Positions 57,578 to 64,000 of a DNA stretch of 64,000 bases are shown piece after piece. Source of the stretch: Nocardia elegans NBRC 108235 (GTDB lineage: Bacteria; Actinomycetota; Actinomycetes; Mycobacteriales; Mycobacteriaceae). The position numbers and the translations under genes are program-made. The notes under the pieces are model-generated. The model did not search any database and was not told the DNA's origin. It saw nothing but the letters and a program-made list of their open reading frames with translations. How positions within the stretch are numbered: the stretch's first letter is position 1; every line of letters begins with the position of its first letter. The stretch lies in NCBI RefSeq assembly GCF_001612845.1, contig NZ_BDBF01000025.1, positions 1 to 64,000 of the forward strand. Direction: 5' to 3'.

Positions 57578-58063
57578 ATGACGGTCTACACGACGACGGC
57601 GAGTCCGCTAGGTGAGCTCATGCTCGTCGGCGAGGTGCGCCCGGGTGGTGTCGCCCTCACCGCCCTGTCCATCGCGGGCGGGAAAGGTGTTGTAGCGCAA
57701 CCTGATTGGATCGAAGATCGCGCACCGTTCGAATCGGTCGTCGACCAGCTCGACAGCTACTTCGCCGGGCGGCGCACCCGCTTCGAACTCGACTGCGCGG
57801 TCGAGGGCAGCGAATTCCGGCGTCGGGTGTGGCAGGCGCTCGACGACATCCCGTACGGCCGCACGGTGACCTACGGCGACATCGCCGCCCGGGTCGGTGC
57901 GCCGCGGGCTGCGGTGCGGGCGGTCGGGGCCGCGATCGGCGCCAACCCGGTTCTGATCGTGCGACCGTGCCACCGGGTGATCGGCGCGAACGGCCGCCTG
58001 ACCGGCTATGCGGGCGGGCTCGAGCGCAAGCGTCAACTGCTGGAGCTCGAACATGCGGCGTGA
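57578..58063 (+). CDS. ogt: methylated-DNA--protein-cysteine methyltransferase
   Basis: Ogt removes O6-alkyl groups from guanine by irreversible transfer to its cysteine. The 161-residue protein has the N-terminal beta region and the C-terminal DNA-binding part with FRRRVWQALDDIPYGRTVTYGDIAARVGAPRAARAVG-type helix-turn-helix and the active site RPCHRVIGANG (C131). It is first of a three-gene run with a 2-oxoglutarate oxygenase (11-nt overlap) and an Ada-domain protein. It lacks fusion to an AdaA regulator. Confidence 0.92.
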   Translation: MTVYTTTASPLGELMLVGEVRPGGVALTALSIAGGKGVVAQPDWIEDRAPFESVVDQLDSYFAGRRTRFELDCAVEGSEFRRRVWQALDDIPYGRTVTYGDIAARVGAPRAAVRAVGAAIGANPVLIVRPCHRVIGANGRLTGYAGGLERKRQLLELEHAA

Positions 58064-58805
58064 AAACGGTCCGGCAGCGACCGGACCGGGACTTACCGCG
58101 ACGTCGTTCGGTGCTCGGGTGGATGCGCAGGACTGGACGCGGATGGCGGACGACCTCGACGAGCACGGGTACGCGCTCAGCGGCAGCCTGCTGAGCGCGG
58201 ACGAATGCCGCTCGCTCGCGGCCCTGTACGACGAGGACGGCCGCTTCCGCTCCACCATCGAGATGGCGCGCCACCGTTTCGGGTCCGGCGAATATCGCTA
58301 CTTCACCCACGATCTGCCTCCGGTGGTCTCCGAGTTGCGCGCCGCGCTGTATCCGAAACTGCTGCCCATCGCGCGGATGTGGGCGCAACGACTGGGCCGC
58401 CCCGGTTCGTGGCCGGACGAGTTGGACGACTGGATCGCCCAGTGCCACCGGGCCGGGCAGAACCGCTCGGCGCAGATTCTGCTGCGCTACGGCCCGGGCG
58501 ATTGGAACGCGCTGCATCGAGACCTCTTCGGCGACATGATCTTTCCGCTGCAGGTGGTGGTCGGACTGGATGCCGCCGGCTCGGATTACACCGGCGGTGA
58601 ATTCCTGATGGTCGAACAGCGCCCGCGCGCCCAATCCCGCGGCGCGGCAGTCACTCTGCCGCAGGGGCACGGGCTGGTCTTCACCACCCGCGAGCGCCCG
58701 GTGCGGTCCACCCGCGGCTGGTCGGCCGCGCCCATGCGCCACGGCGTGAGCGTGGTGCGCAGCGGACACCGCCATACTCTCGGCCTGGTTTTCCACGATG
58801 CGTGA
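58053..58805 (+). CDS. 2-oxoglutarate/Fe(II)-dependent oxygenase
   Basis: The 250-residue protein has a double-stranded beta-helix with iron ligands H and D in NALHRDLFGDMIFPLQ, a distal His in PMRHGVSVVRSG, and the 2-oxoglutarate Arg region RHTLGLVFHDA. In actinobacteria such proteins next to ogt or Ada genes are thought to be AlkB-like or protein/DNA repair oxygenases, but it lacks clear AlkB nucleotide-recognition motifs. It overlaps ogt by 11 nt and has GGAG 8 nt upstream. Substrate unknown. Confidence 0.8.
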   Translation: MRRENGPAATGPGLTATSFGARVDAQDWTRMADDLDEHGYALSGSLLSADECRSLAALYDEDGRFRSTIEMARHRFGSGEYRYFTHDLPPVVSELRAALYPKLLPIARMWAQRLGRPGSWPDELDDWIAQCHRAGQNRSAQILLRYGPGDWNALHRDLFGDMIFPLQVVVGLDAAGSDYTGGEFLMVEQRPRAQSRGAAVTLPQGHGLVFTTRERPVRSTRGWSAAPMRHGVSVVRSGHRHTLGLVFHDA

Positions 58806-58828
58806 GGGCGGCGTCGACAGGGGTGTCG

Positions 58829-59260
58829 ATGGATGACGGGGACCGCGCTCCGGCGCGGTATTACGTGCTGCTCAACTCCGACGCCGTGCCGTACCGCAGC
58901 CCGACCGCGGGCACGATCGGCGGGCATCGGCGTCAGCGCATCTACGGGCGGCTGGACTGCCCGGCGGCACTGCGCGCCCTGCGCCGCGGCAAATACGCCG
59001 CATACCGGGTGTTCTTCGCCGACGAGGCCACCGCCGTCGCCGCCGGATACCGGCCGTGCGCGCGGTGTCTGCCGGAGGCGTATCGGCGCTGGAAGTCCGA
59101 GCGCTCAGATGCTGCGCTGCCGCCGCCGGATCGGCGGCCGGGGCGGACCGATGTGCCGGTGCACCAATTGCAGGGCGGCCAGCAGGATCAGCGAGAATCC
59201 GGTGGACAGGTAGTCCTCGGTCAGCACGCCGAGCACGGCCAGGCCGCCGAAGACCGGTAG
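58829..59260 (+). CDS. Ada metal-binding-domain protein lacking the acceptor cysteine
   Basis: The 143-residue protein resembles the N-terminal zinc domain of Ada (RRQRIYGRLDCPAALRAL, then AVAAGYRPCARCLPEAYR). Ada has four zinc cysteines, the first accepting a methyl from phosphotriesters; here that position is G40, leaving C44, C77 and C80. It cannot accept methyl groups as Ada does. It starts 24 nt after the oxygenase. The last about 50 residues run antisense to the gene at 59105, so the true C terminus may be shorter in function. Confidence 0.7.
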   Translation: MDDGDRAPARYYVLLNSDAVPYRSPTAGTIGGHRRQRIYGRLDCPAALRALRRGKYAAYRVFFADEATAVAAGYRPCARCLPEAYRRWKSERSDAALPPPDRRPGRTDVPVHQLQGGQQDQRESGGQVVLGQHAEHGQAAEDR

Positions 59261-59482
59261 TTCCAGCCAGGAGCACCAGGCCAGTAGTCGTAGCCGGGAG
59301 GCGTGGGAATCGAGCCAGGCCAGTCCGTCGTCGACGATGTCGGCGGCCGTGTCGAACTCGACCAAACCGTCGCCCACCTGCACGAACCGGTGTACCGCCT
59401 GCTCGCGACTAATCCGCCCCAGCCATACCTCGTCGATGAGCCGCTTACCTTCGACCGCAACTTCCGTGACGACCGCGTCCAT
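59105..59482 (-). CDS. small membrane protein, unknown
   Basis: A 125-residue protein with an N-terminal helical region (VAVEGKRLIDEVWLGRISREQAVHRFVQ) and two membrane helices (LLAWCSWLELPVFGGLAVLGVL and GFSLILLAALQLVHRHI) ending in an Arg-rich tail. The start is unsure: ATG 59482 or ATG 59563. Its 3' part overlaps the Ada-domain frame on the other strand by 156 nt. The coherent hydrophobic pattern argues that it is real. Confidence 0.55.
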   Translation of the reverse strand: MDAVVTEVAVEGKRLIDEVWLGRISREQAVHRFVQVGDGLVEFDTAADIVDDGLAWLDSHASRLRLLAWCSWLELPVFGGLAVLGVLTEDYLSTGFSLILLAALQLVHRHIGPPRPPIRRRQRSI

Positions 59483-59742
59483 TCTGCGCCAGTCCCTTTC
59501 CAGTTGGTCTCGCAAAGTGTAAGCGCCGAGAGCCGCAATCACCCCGCAATCCGGCCCTCCCATCGCTGGGTCGCGCCACGCCACCCGGCCGGGACCGCCC
59601 GCGGTTCCCGGGCGATCGACGCGAATCGGACAGCGCCGCAACCCGTGCGGGTCCGGCCTGGAGGCATCGCCGAAAGTCTTGGCGACGAACGCAATTCGAT
59701 ATCCGACGCAATAACCGGGGGAGTGTTCCGACTTTTCGAAAT

Positions 59743-59759
59743 AAGGTATGGAATACCTT
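59743..59759. promoter_or_regulatory. 17-bp palindrome upstream of VIT transporter
   Basis: AAGGTAT (59743-59749) and ATACCTT (59753-59759) are exact inverted arms around GGA. The outer AGGT/ACCT arms recall DtxR/IdeR and MntR boxes, but the centre does not match the IdeR consensus. It sits in an unusually AT-rich stretch 98 nt upstream of a metal transporter of the VIT family. Confidence 0.45.
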
Positions 59760-59857
59760 CCTGTGCAATGGTTTACCTAAATTCGGGCAGCCTTTCTTTG
59801 CTGGCGAGGAAAAGGCGGCCGGGTTATTTTTGTCTGGTGCAAGCGGATACGGCGGTA

Positions 59858-60562
59858 ATGGAGAGTGTGGTCCGGCCGGAAACTCACGGACCGGGTTTGT
59901 CGGTACGACTGAATTGGCTGCGGGCCGGGGTGCTGGGTGCCAACGACGGAATCGTCTCCGTCGCAGGGATTGTCGTGGGTGTGGCGGCCGCCACTACGTC
60001 GACGTCGGCGATCGTCACCGCGGGCGTCGCGGGACTCGCGGCGGGCGCGGTGTCGATGGCACTGGGCGAGTATGTGTCGGTGAGCACACAGCGCGACAGT
60101 GAGCGCGCGGTGCTGGACGTGGAACGGCGGGAACTCGCCGAGGACCCGGCGGGTGAGCTCGCCGAGCTGGCCGCCATCTACGAGGGCAAGGGCCTGACGC
60201 CGGCCACCGCGTGGAAGGTCGCCGAGGAGTTGACGGCCAAGGACGCGTTCGCCGCCCATGCCGAGGCCGAATTGGGCATCGATCCGAGCGAGCTGACCAA
60301 CCCGTGGCATGCCGCGCTGTCGTCGGCCTCGGCGTTCACCATCGGGGCGTTGCTGCCGCTGCTGGCCATGCTGGTACCGGCGGCGATCCGGGTTCCGGTC
60401 ACCGCGACGGCGGTTCTGGTGGCACTGGCCGCGACCGGCGCCGTCGGCGCCCGTCTGGGGCAGGCGCCGGTGGGGCGCGCGACGATTCGCGTGCTGGCGG
60501 GTGGTGCGCTGGCGATGGCGACGACCTATGTGGTCGGCCACCTGGTCGGTATCGCGGTCTAG
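59858..60562 (+). CDS. VIT1/CCC1-family iron/manganese transporter (copy 2)
   Basis: The 234-residue protein repeats the core of the gene at 38551: LRAGVLGANDGIVSVAGIVVGVAA, GAVSMALGEYVSVSTQRDSERAVL, AHAEAELGIDPSELTNPW, then LLPLLAMLVPA. Identity to copy 1 looks about 65 percent by eye. It lacks the His-rich N terminus of copy 1. ATG 59858 and GTG 59837 are both possible starts. The leader contains a 17-bp palindrome that may be a metal-responsive site. Confidence 0.87.
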   Translation: MESVVRPETHGPGLSVRLNWLRAGVLGANDGIVSVAGIVVGVAAATTSTSAIVTAGVAGLAAGAVSMALGEYVSVSTQRDSERAVLDVERRELAEDPAGELAELAAIYEGKGLTPATAWKVAEELTAKDAFAAHAEAELGIDPSELTNPWHAALSSASAFTIGALLPLLAMLVPAAIRVPVTATAVLVALAATGAVGARLGQAPVGRATIRVLAGGALAMATTYVVGHLVGIAV

Positions 60563-60587
60563 CGGGCGGTCGGGGCGGCAGGCGAAA

Positions 60588-60761
60588 TCAGCGGTTCCGG
60601 AACCGGTTTCCCACGCGCAGCCGGTCCATGACCGCGCGCATCTTGGCTTGCCGGTGCGGATCGCCGATCCGGAATTCGACGTGCACGACGGGATGGGATG
60701 CGTCGATCAGCGCCACGGTTTCGCGGTCCGTGGAGTGAGCAGCGCGGGGTGAAGCGGTCAT
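60588..60761 (-). CDS. small hypothetical protein
   Basis: A 57-residue frame begins at an ATG with GGGAG just 2 nt upstream and reads TASPRAAHSTDRETVALIDASHPVVHVEFRI-type mixed charged sequence ending RLRVGNRFRNR. The HPVVHVEFRIGDP strand and basic MRAVMDRL helix look protein-like, but I recognise no family. It lies between the VIT gene and the desaturase. It may be spurious. Confidence 0.35.
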   Translation of the reverse strand: MTASPRAAHSTDRETVALIDASHPVVHVEFRIGDPHRQAKMRAVMDRLRVGNRFRNR

Positions 60762-60879
60762 AACTCCCAGTGTGCACCCGCGGCTATTTTCTGGCAATGT
60801 GTTCTGCCGCTCTGTCGCTTTCGAAACCCAATCGAAATGCTCGGGGATGCAGTCGCTTACACCGCCGCGCTGCCGCCGC

Positions 60880-61878
60880 TCACGACCGGGAGCCCACCAG
60901 CTCCCGTTTGCGGGCCTCCCGGGCCAGCGCCCGGTCCCGCTGTTCTTCGAAACGCGCACAATCGTTTCGCAGTTTCTCCAGGAATTCCCCGAGGGTATTG
61001 CGCGCCCGGTCGCCGCGCGCGGTGAAGTCGTTGCGATCGAACACATTCCACTTGCGCAACACCGGCATCACCACTTCCTCCAGATGCTGGCGCAGATCGT
61101 AGATTCCGTGTTTTGCCATCAGCACGCCGTTGCGCCGCCAATCCGGCATTCCGGCGCCCGGCATCTGGAAATTGCACACGATATCGGTAATCGCCTCCAG
61201 CGCCTGGTCGGGCGCCAGATCCAAAGCCGCCGCGCACATATTGCGGTAGAAGATCATGTGCAGATTCTCGTCCGCGGAGATGCGCGCCAGCATGCGGTCG
61301 GCGACCGGATCGTCACAGACCTTGCCGGTGTTGCGGTGTGAGACGCGGGTGGCCAGTTCCTGGAAGGTCACGTAGGCGACCGAGTGCACGAATCCGGTGT
61401 CGGCCCGCTCCACCACGCTGGCCTTGCCGCTTTCGCGCACGAGTTTCATCGCGTCGTAACCGTTGGTCATATGGACCATCCGGGCCCGTTCCAGGGCCAC
61501 GGGGTCGACCGCGCGGGTCACGACCAGATAGTCGCGAATCGCGATGCCGTGCCGGTTCTCCTCGGCCGTCCAGCGCCCCACCCAGGTTCCCCAGGCGCCG
61601 TCGGTGGAGAAGTTCTCGGCGATCTCGCGATGGTAGGACGGCAGATTGTCCTCGGTGAGAAGATTCGTGACCATCGCGGCGCGGGCGAGTTCGCTCAGTC
61701 GTGACTGGGCGGGGTCCCAATCGGTTCCGCCGAGGGCGGCGAAATTGCGTCCCGCATCCCACGGGACGTAGTCGTGCGGATGCCACGTCTTCGCCATCGA
61801 CAGATGCCGATGCACGTTGCTCTCCGCCACTGGCTCGAGTTCCAGTAGCAACTCGAGTTGGGTGAGATTCCTGACCAC
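60880..61878 (-). CDS. acyl-ACP desaturase (DesA family)
   Basis: The 332-residue soluble diiron enzyme introduces a double bond into acyl-ACP. Iron ligands are visible: E76 (LLTEDNLPSYH with H83 nearby), E107-x2-H110 (TAEENRHG) and the second E-x2-H (ADENLHMIFYR). It resembles mycobacterial DesA1/DesA2, which act in mycolic-acid precursor synthesis. It starts at a GTG. It is divergent from the KasA-like gene; both probably serve long-chain lipid synthesis. Confidence 0.9.
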   Translation of the reverse strand: MVRNLTQLELLLELEPVAESNVHRHLSMAKTWHPHDYVPWDAGRNFAALGGTDWDPAQSRLSELARAAMVTNLLTEDNLPSYHREIAENFSTDGAWGTWVGRWTAEENRHGIAIRDYLVVTRAVDPVALERARMVHMTNGYDAMKLVRESGKASVVERADTGFVHSVAYVTFQELATRVSHRNTGKVCDDPVADRMLARISADENLHMIFYRNMCAAALDLAPDQALEAITDIVCNFQMPGAGMPDWRRNGVLMAKHGIYDLRQHLEEVVMPVLRKWNVFDRNDFTARGDRARNTLGEFLEKLRNDCARFEEQRDRALAREARKRELVGSRS

Positions 61879-61943
61879 GGTGTTGCCCTTCCTCGTTGTG
61901 GATCGCCGTGCGACGCTGCGGGAAGAAACCGGTACAGTGCAGT

Positions 61944-61987
61944 CACGACCGGGTTGCCGGGTGGCACGCAGGGCTGTGCCGGTCGTG
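61944..61987. repeat. 9-bp inverted repeat, desA/kas divergent region
   Basis: CACGACCGG (61944-61952) and CCGGTCGTG (61979-61987) are exact inverted copies with a 26-nt spacer. They lie between the divergent desaturase and ketosynthase genes and may be a paired regulator site. Confidence 0.4.
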
Positions 61988-62045
61988 TTTCGTCTCGCTA
62001 ATGTAGCCGCTCCACCGCCACCGTTGTCGCTCCAGCTTGTATTCG

Positions 62046-62077
62046 CCGCAGTGTTGCCCCTGTTCCGCAGTGTTGCC
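62046..62077. repeat. 13-bp direct repeat ahead of ketosynthase
   Basis: CCGCAGTGTTGCC occurs at 62046-62058 and 62065-62077, 19 bp apart, the second copy ending 19 nt before the ATG at 62097. A partial third copy (GTGTTGCC, 61880-61887) marks the desaturase start. The position suggests an operator of a divergent-regulon protein. Confidence 0.45.
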
Positions 62078-62096
62078 TGTCGAAAGTGAGCCGAGA

Positions 62097-63341
62097 ATGA
62101 CGGTTTCCAGCCGTATGCGCTACCGCGATGTCGTCGTCACCAGCCTGGCCGCGACCACGTCCATCGCCGGTGATGTCGACTCCACGTGGAAGGGACTGTT
62201 GAACGGTGAGAGCGGAATCGACGTACTCGACGACGGTTTCATCGACCAGTTCGAACTTCCTGTCCGCATCGGCGGTCACCTCAAGGTCGTTCCGTCCACC
62301 GTTCTGAGCCGTGAGGAGACCCGCAGGCTGTCCTACGTCGAGCAGATGGCATTGGTGCTGGGGCGCGAGGTGTGGCGCAACGCCGGTGCGCCCGAGGTCG
62401 ATCCGGAGCGGCTCGGCGTCTCCATCGGCACCGGGCTCGGTGGTGCGGAGGCGTTCATCGACGTCAAGGACAAGATGGCCAACGGCGGATATCGTCGGGT
62501 CAGCCCGCTCGCGGTCCAGATGATCATGCCCAACGGCGCGGCGGCGGTGGTCGGGCTGGAGTTGGGTGCCAAAGCCGGTATCGCGACCCCCGTTTCGGCG
62601 TGTTCCTCGGGGTCGGAGGCCATCGCCAACGCGTGGAAGATGATCGTGATGGGTGATGCCGATGTGGTCGTGACCGGCGGGGTGGAGGGGTCGATCCAGG
62701 CCGTGCCGATCGCCGCGTTCACCATGATGCGGGCGATGAGTACGCGCAACGACGATCCGAAACGCGCCTCGCGCCCCTTCGACACCGATCGCGACGGATT
62801 CGTCTTCGGTGAGGCCGGCGCGATGATGGTGCTCGAATCCGAGGAACACGCCCGGGCTCGCGGCGCCACCGTGCACGCCCGGCTGCTCGGCGCCGGCCTC
62901 ACCTCCGACGGTTTCCACCTGGTGGCGCCGGATCCGGACGGCACGGGCGCGGCGCGGGCCATCACCCGCGCGCTGCAGACCGCCGGATTGTCGAAAACCG
63001 ATGTGGGACATGTGAACGCGCACGCCACCGCCACCCCGATCGGCGACACCGCGGAGGCCCGTGCCATCGCCGCGGCGGTCGGCAATCACGCCTCGGTCTA
63101 CGCGCCGAAATCGGCGTTGGGACATTCCATCGGCGCCGTCGGGGCACTGGAATCGGTGCTCACGGTGCTGTCCATTCGCGACTGCGTCGTCCCGCCCACG
63201 CTCAACCTGGACAACCAGGATCCGGATGTCGATCTGGACATCGTCAAGGGCCAGGCCCGGGCGGGGCGGATCGACTACGCGGTCAACAATTCCTTCGGAT
63301 TCGGCGGCCACAACGTGTCGTTGACCTTCGGCCGGTATTGA
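62097..63341 (+). CDS. beta-ketoacyl-ACP synthase, KasA/KasB-like
   Basis: This 414-residue KAS I/II condensing enzyme elongates acyl-ACP with malonyl-ACP. The Cys-His-His triad is C169 (VSACSSG), H309 (VNAHATATP) and H343 (SALGHSIGAVG), a near-exact register with M. tuberculosis KasA. The usual KasA-KasB tandem with acpM is not here; instead it is upstream of a FadD32-like ligase and divergent from a desaturase. This suggests a separate lipid-elongation or mycolate-related role. Confidence 0.92.
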   Translation: MTVSSRMRYRDVVVTSLAATTSIAGDVDSTWKGLLNGESGIDVLDDGFIDQFELPVRIGGHLKVVPSTVLSREETRRLSYVEQMALVLGREVWRNAGAPEVDPERLGVSIGTGLGGAEAFIDVKDKMANGGYRRVSPLAVQMIMPNGAAAVVGLELGAKAGIATPVSACSSGSEAIANAWKMIVMGDADVVVTGGVEGSIQAVPIAAFTMMRAMSTRNDDPKRASRPFDTDRDGFVFGEAGAMMVLESEEHARARGATVHARLLGAGLTSDGFHLVAPDPDGTGAARAITRALQTAGLSKTDVGHVNAHATATPIGDTAEARAIAAAVGNHASVYAPKSALGHSIGAVGALESVLTVLSIRDCVVPPTLNLDNQDPDVDLDIVKGQARAGRIDYAVNNSFGFGGHNVSLTFGRY

Positions 63342-63344
63342 GTT

Positions 63345-63379
63345 GCCCGCCGGAGCTCCGCCGAGTGCGGGCTCCGGGC
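63345..63379 (+). terminator. hairpin after the ketosynthase gene
   Basis: CCGGAGC (63350-63356) pairs with GCTCCGG (63371-63377), extendable by GCCC/GGGC with a bulge, and is followed by TTTCGTT. It may terminate or attenuate between the ketosynthase and the ligase. Confidence 0.5.
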
Positions 63380-63388
63380 TTTCGTTCC

Positions 63389-63422
63389 TGCGTGACTGTC
63401 CGTGCGTGACGTTCGTGCGTGA
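63389..63422. repeat. three TGCGTGA heptamer repeats
   Basis: TGCGTGA occurs at 63389-63395, 63403-63409 and 63416-63422, spaced 14 and 13 nt, immediately before the ligase gene. The spacing is near 1.3 helix turns. Meaning unknown. Confidence 0.35.
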
Positions 63423-63435
63423 AAAGGATGAGGGA

Positions 63436-64000
63436 ATGATCGGCGAGACCTTCGATGACTATCTGGACGAACACGGCAACATCAAGATCCTGGGCGATGC
63501 GACCCTGATCGATTTCGTCGACAAGCACAGCGCGGCGAACGGGGACGAGCTGGCCTACCGCTACATCGACTATTCGCGCGAGCGCGACGGTGAGTACCAC
63601 GAGCTCACCTGGCGTCAGTTCGGTGCGCGGTTGCGGGCGGTGGCCGCCCGGTTGCAGCAGGTGACCCGGCCGCGGGATCGAGTGGCCATTCTGGCGCCGC
63701 AGGGCCTGGACTACGTGGTGGCGATGTTCGCGGCGGTGTACGCGGGCAATATCGCTGTGCCGCTGTTCGATCCGGACGAACCCGGCCACACCGACCGGCT
63801 GCACGCCGTCCTCGGCGACTGCCGGCCGACCGCGATTCTGACCGCGAGTTCCGCGGCGGCCGGGGTGCGCGAATTCTTCCGCGGCATGCCGACGGGTCAG
63901 CGTCCGCGCATCATCGCCGTCGACGCGATTCCCGACAGCGTCGGCGCGGGCTGGACCGCACCGGATATCAGCATCGACAGCGTCGCGTATCTGCAGTACA
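63436..64000 (+). CDS. long-chain fatty-acid--AMP ligase, FadD32-like (partial)
   Basis: This open frame begins at ATG 63436 with AAGGA upstream and runs off the window after 188 codons. It shows the FAAL start (LIDFVDKHSAANGDELAYRYIDYSRERDG), AILAPQGLDYVVAMFAAVYAGNIAVPLFDPDEPGH and AYLQYT. These align with the N-terminal part of M. tuberculosis FadD32, which makes acyl-AMP for polyketide synthase Pks13. Here the partner is a KasA-like enzyme, and the rest of the gene lies beyond the window. Confidence 0.88.
   Translation, partial: MIGETFDDYLDEHGNIKILGDATLIDFVDKHSAANGDELAYRYIDYSRERDGEYHELTWRQFGARLRAVAARLQQVTRPRDRVAILAPQGLDYVVAMFAAVYAGNIAVPLFDPDEPGHTDRLHAVLGDCRPTAILTASSAAAGVREFFRGMPTGQRPRIIAVDAIPDSVGAGWTAPDISIDSVAYLQY

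Noticed and set aside
59743..59759. Classic IdeR iron box
   Set aside because: Only the outer AGGT/ACCT bases agree with TTAGGTTAGGCTAACCTAA; the centre does not, so it is reported as an undefined palindrome.
1..64000. tRNA, rRNA, CRISPR or insertion sequence
   Set aside because: No cloverleaf with CCA-ready ends, no regular spacer-repeat array and no transposase or terminal inverted repeats flanking a gene were found by eye.

Overview
The window is a high-GC actinobacterial chromosome segment, most likely from Nocardia or a close mycolic-acid-producing relative. The main evidence is gene order. From nucS (1007) to the LprD-like gene (ends 30447) it runs largely parallel to the Mycobacterium tuberculosis block Rv1321-Rv1343c: nucS, methylmalonyl-CoA epimerase, fadA4, thioredoxin-like, glgB, glgE, glgP, dinG, pncB, clpS, DUF2017, P1 peptidase, mec, cysO, cysM, rhomboid, Rv1339-like phosphodiesterase, rph, rdgB, DUF3817, lprD. 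That comparison is from memory, not from a search. No rRNA, tRNA, CRISPR array, insertion sequence or phage gene was seen.

Region 1 (1-16.9 kb) holds a rhomboid-fold membrane protein, the mismatch endonuclease NucS, a small zinc-ribbon protein, a DivIVA-like coiled coil, propionate/thiolase functions (mce, fadA4), a thioredoxin-fold TPR protein, a secreted subtilisin-inhibitor-like protein, the alpha-glucan genes (glgB-glgE operon and glgP, separated by a dienelactone hydrolase), a purine permease and a DoxX protein. Region 2 (17-30.5 kb) holds the DinG helicase, an epoxide-hydrolase-like enzyme, NAD salvage (pncA-pncB), and the clpS / DUF2017 / peptidase / mec-cysO-cysM cysteine biosynthesis run, followed by rhomboid, a metallo-beta-lactamase-fold phosphodiesterase, RNase PH and RdgB. 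murI, which lies between the rhomboid and Rv1339 in M. tuberculosis, is not present here.

Region 3 (30.5-49 kb) is accessory: short-chain dehydrogenase, large efflux pump with a C-terminal cytosolic domain, FAD monooxygenase with a PadR regulator, several regulators (XRE, MarR), a pentapeptide-repeat protein, a VIT-family transporter, a methyltransferase, an APH-fold kinase, an esterase, an AhpD-like/reductase pair behind a perfect KstR2-type operator, a DUF6412-YidC pair and ctaD. Region 4 (49-64 kb) holds a ClpC-like AAA+ protein without an obvious ClpP-docking loop, TetR/SDR and AraC/EthA-like monooxygenase modules, a compact alkylation-repair cassette (ogt, 2-oxoglutarate/Fe(II) oxygenase, Ada-domain protein), a second VIT-family transporter, and a lipid locus (acyl-ACP desaturase, KasA-like ketosynthase, FadD32-like acyl-AMP ligase) cut by the window end.

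The most interesting signals are: a CysO sulfur carrier whose diglycine is buried by a 13-residue tail next to its likely protease Mec; a perfect 13-bp inverted repeat in the leader of the alkylation-repair cassette; two 16-bp direct repeats exactly 21 bp apart between an AraC regulator and an EthA-like monooxygenase; back-to-back perfect palindromes between marR and an APH-fold kinase; and a 17-bp palindrome ahead of one of two VIT paralogues. Motif searches were done by eye, so the list of sites is certainly incomplete.
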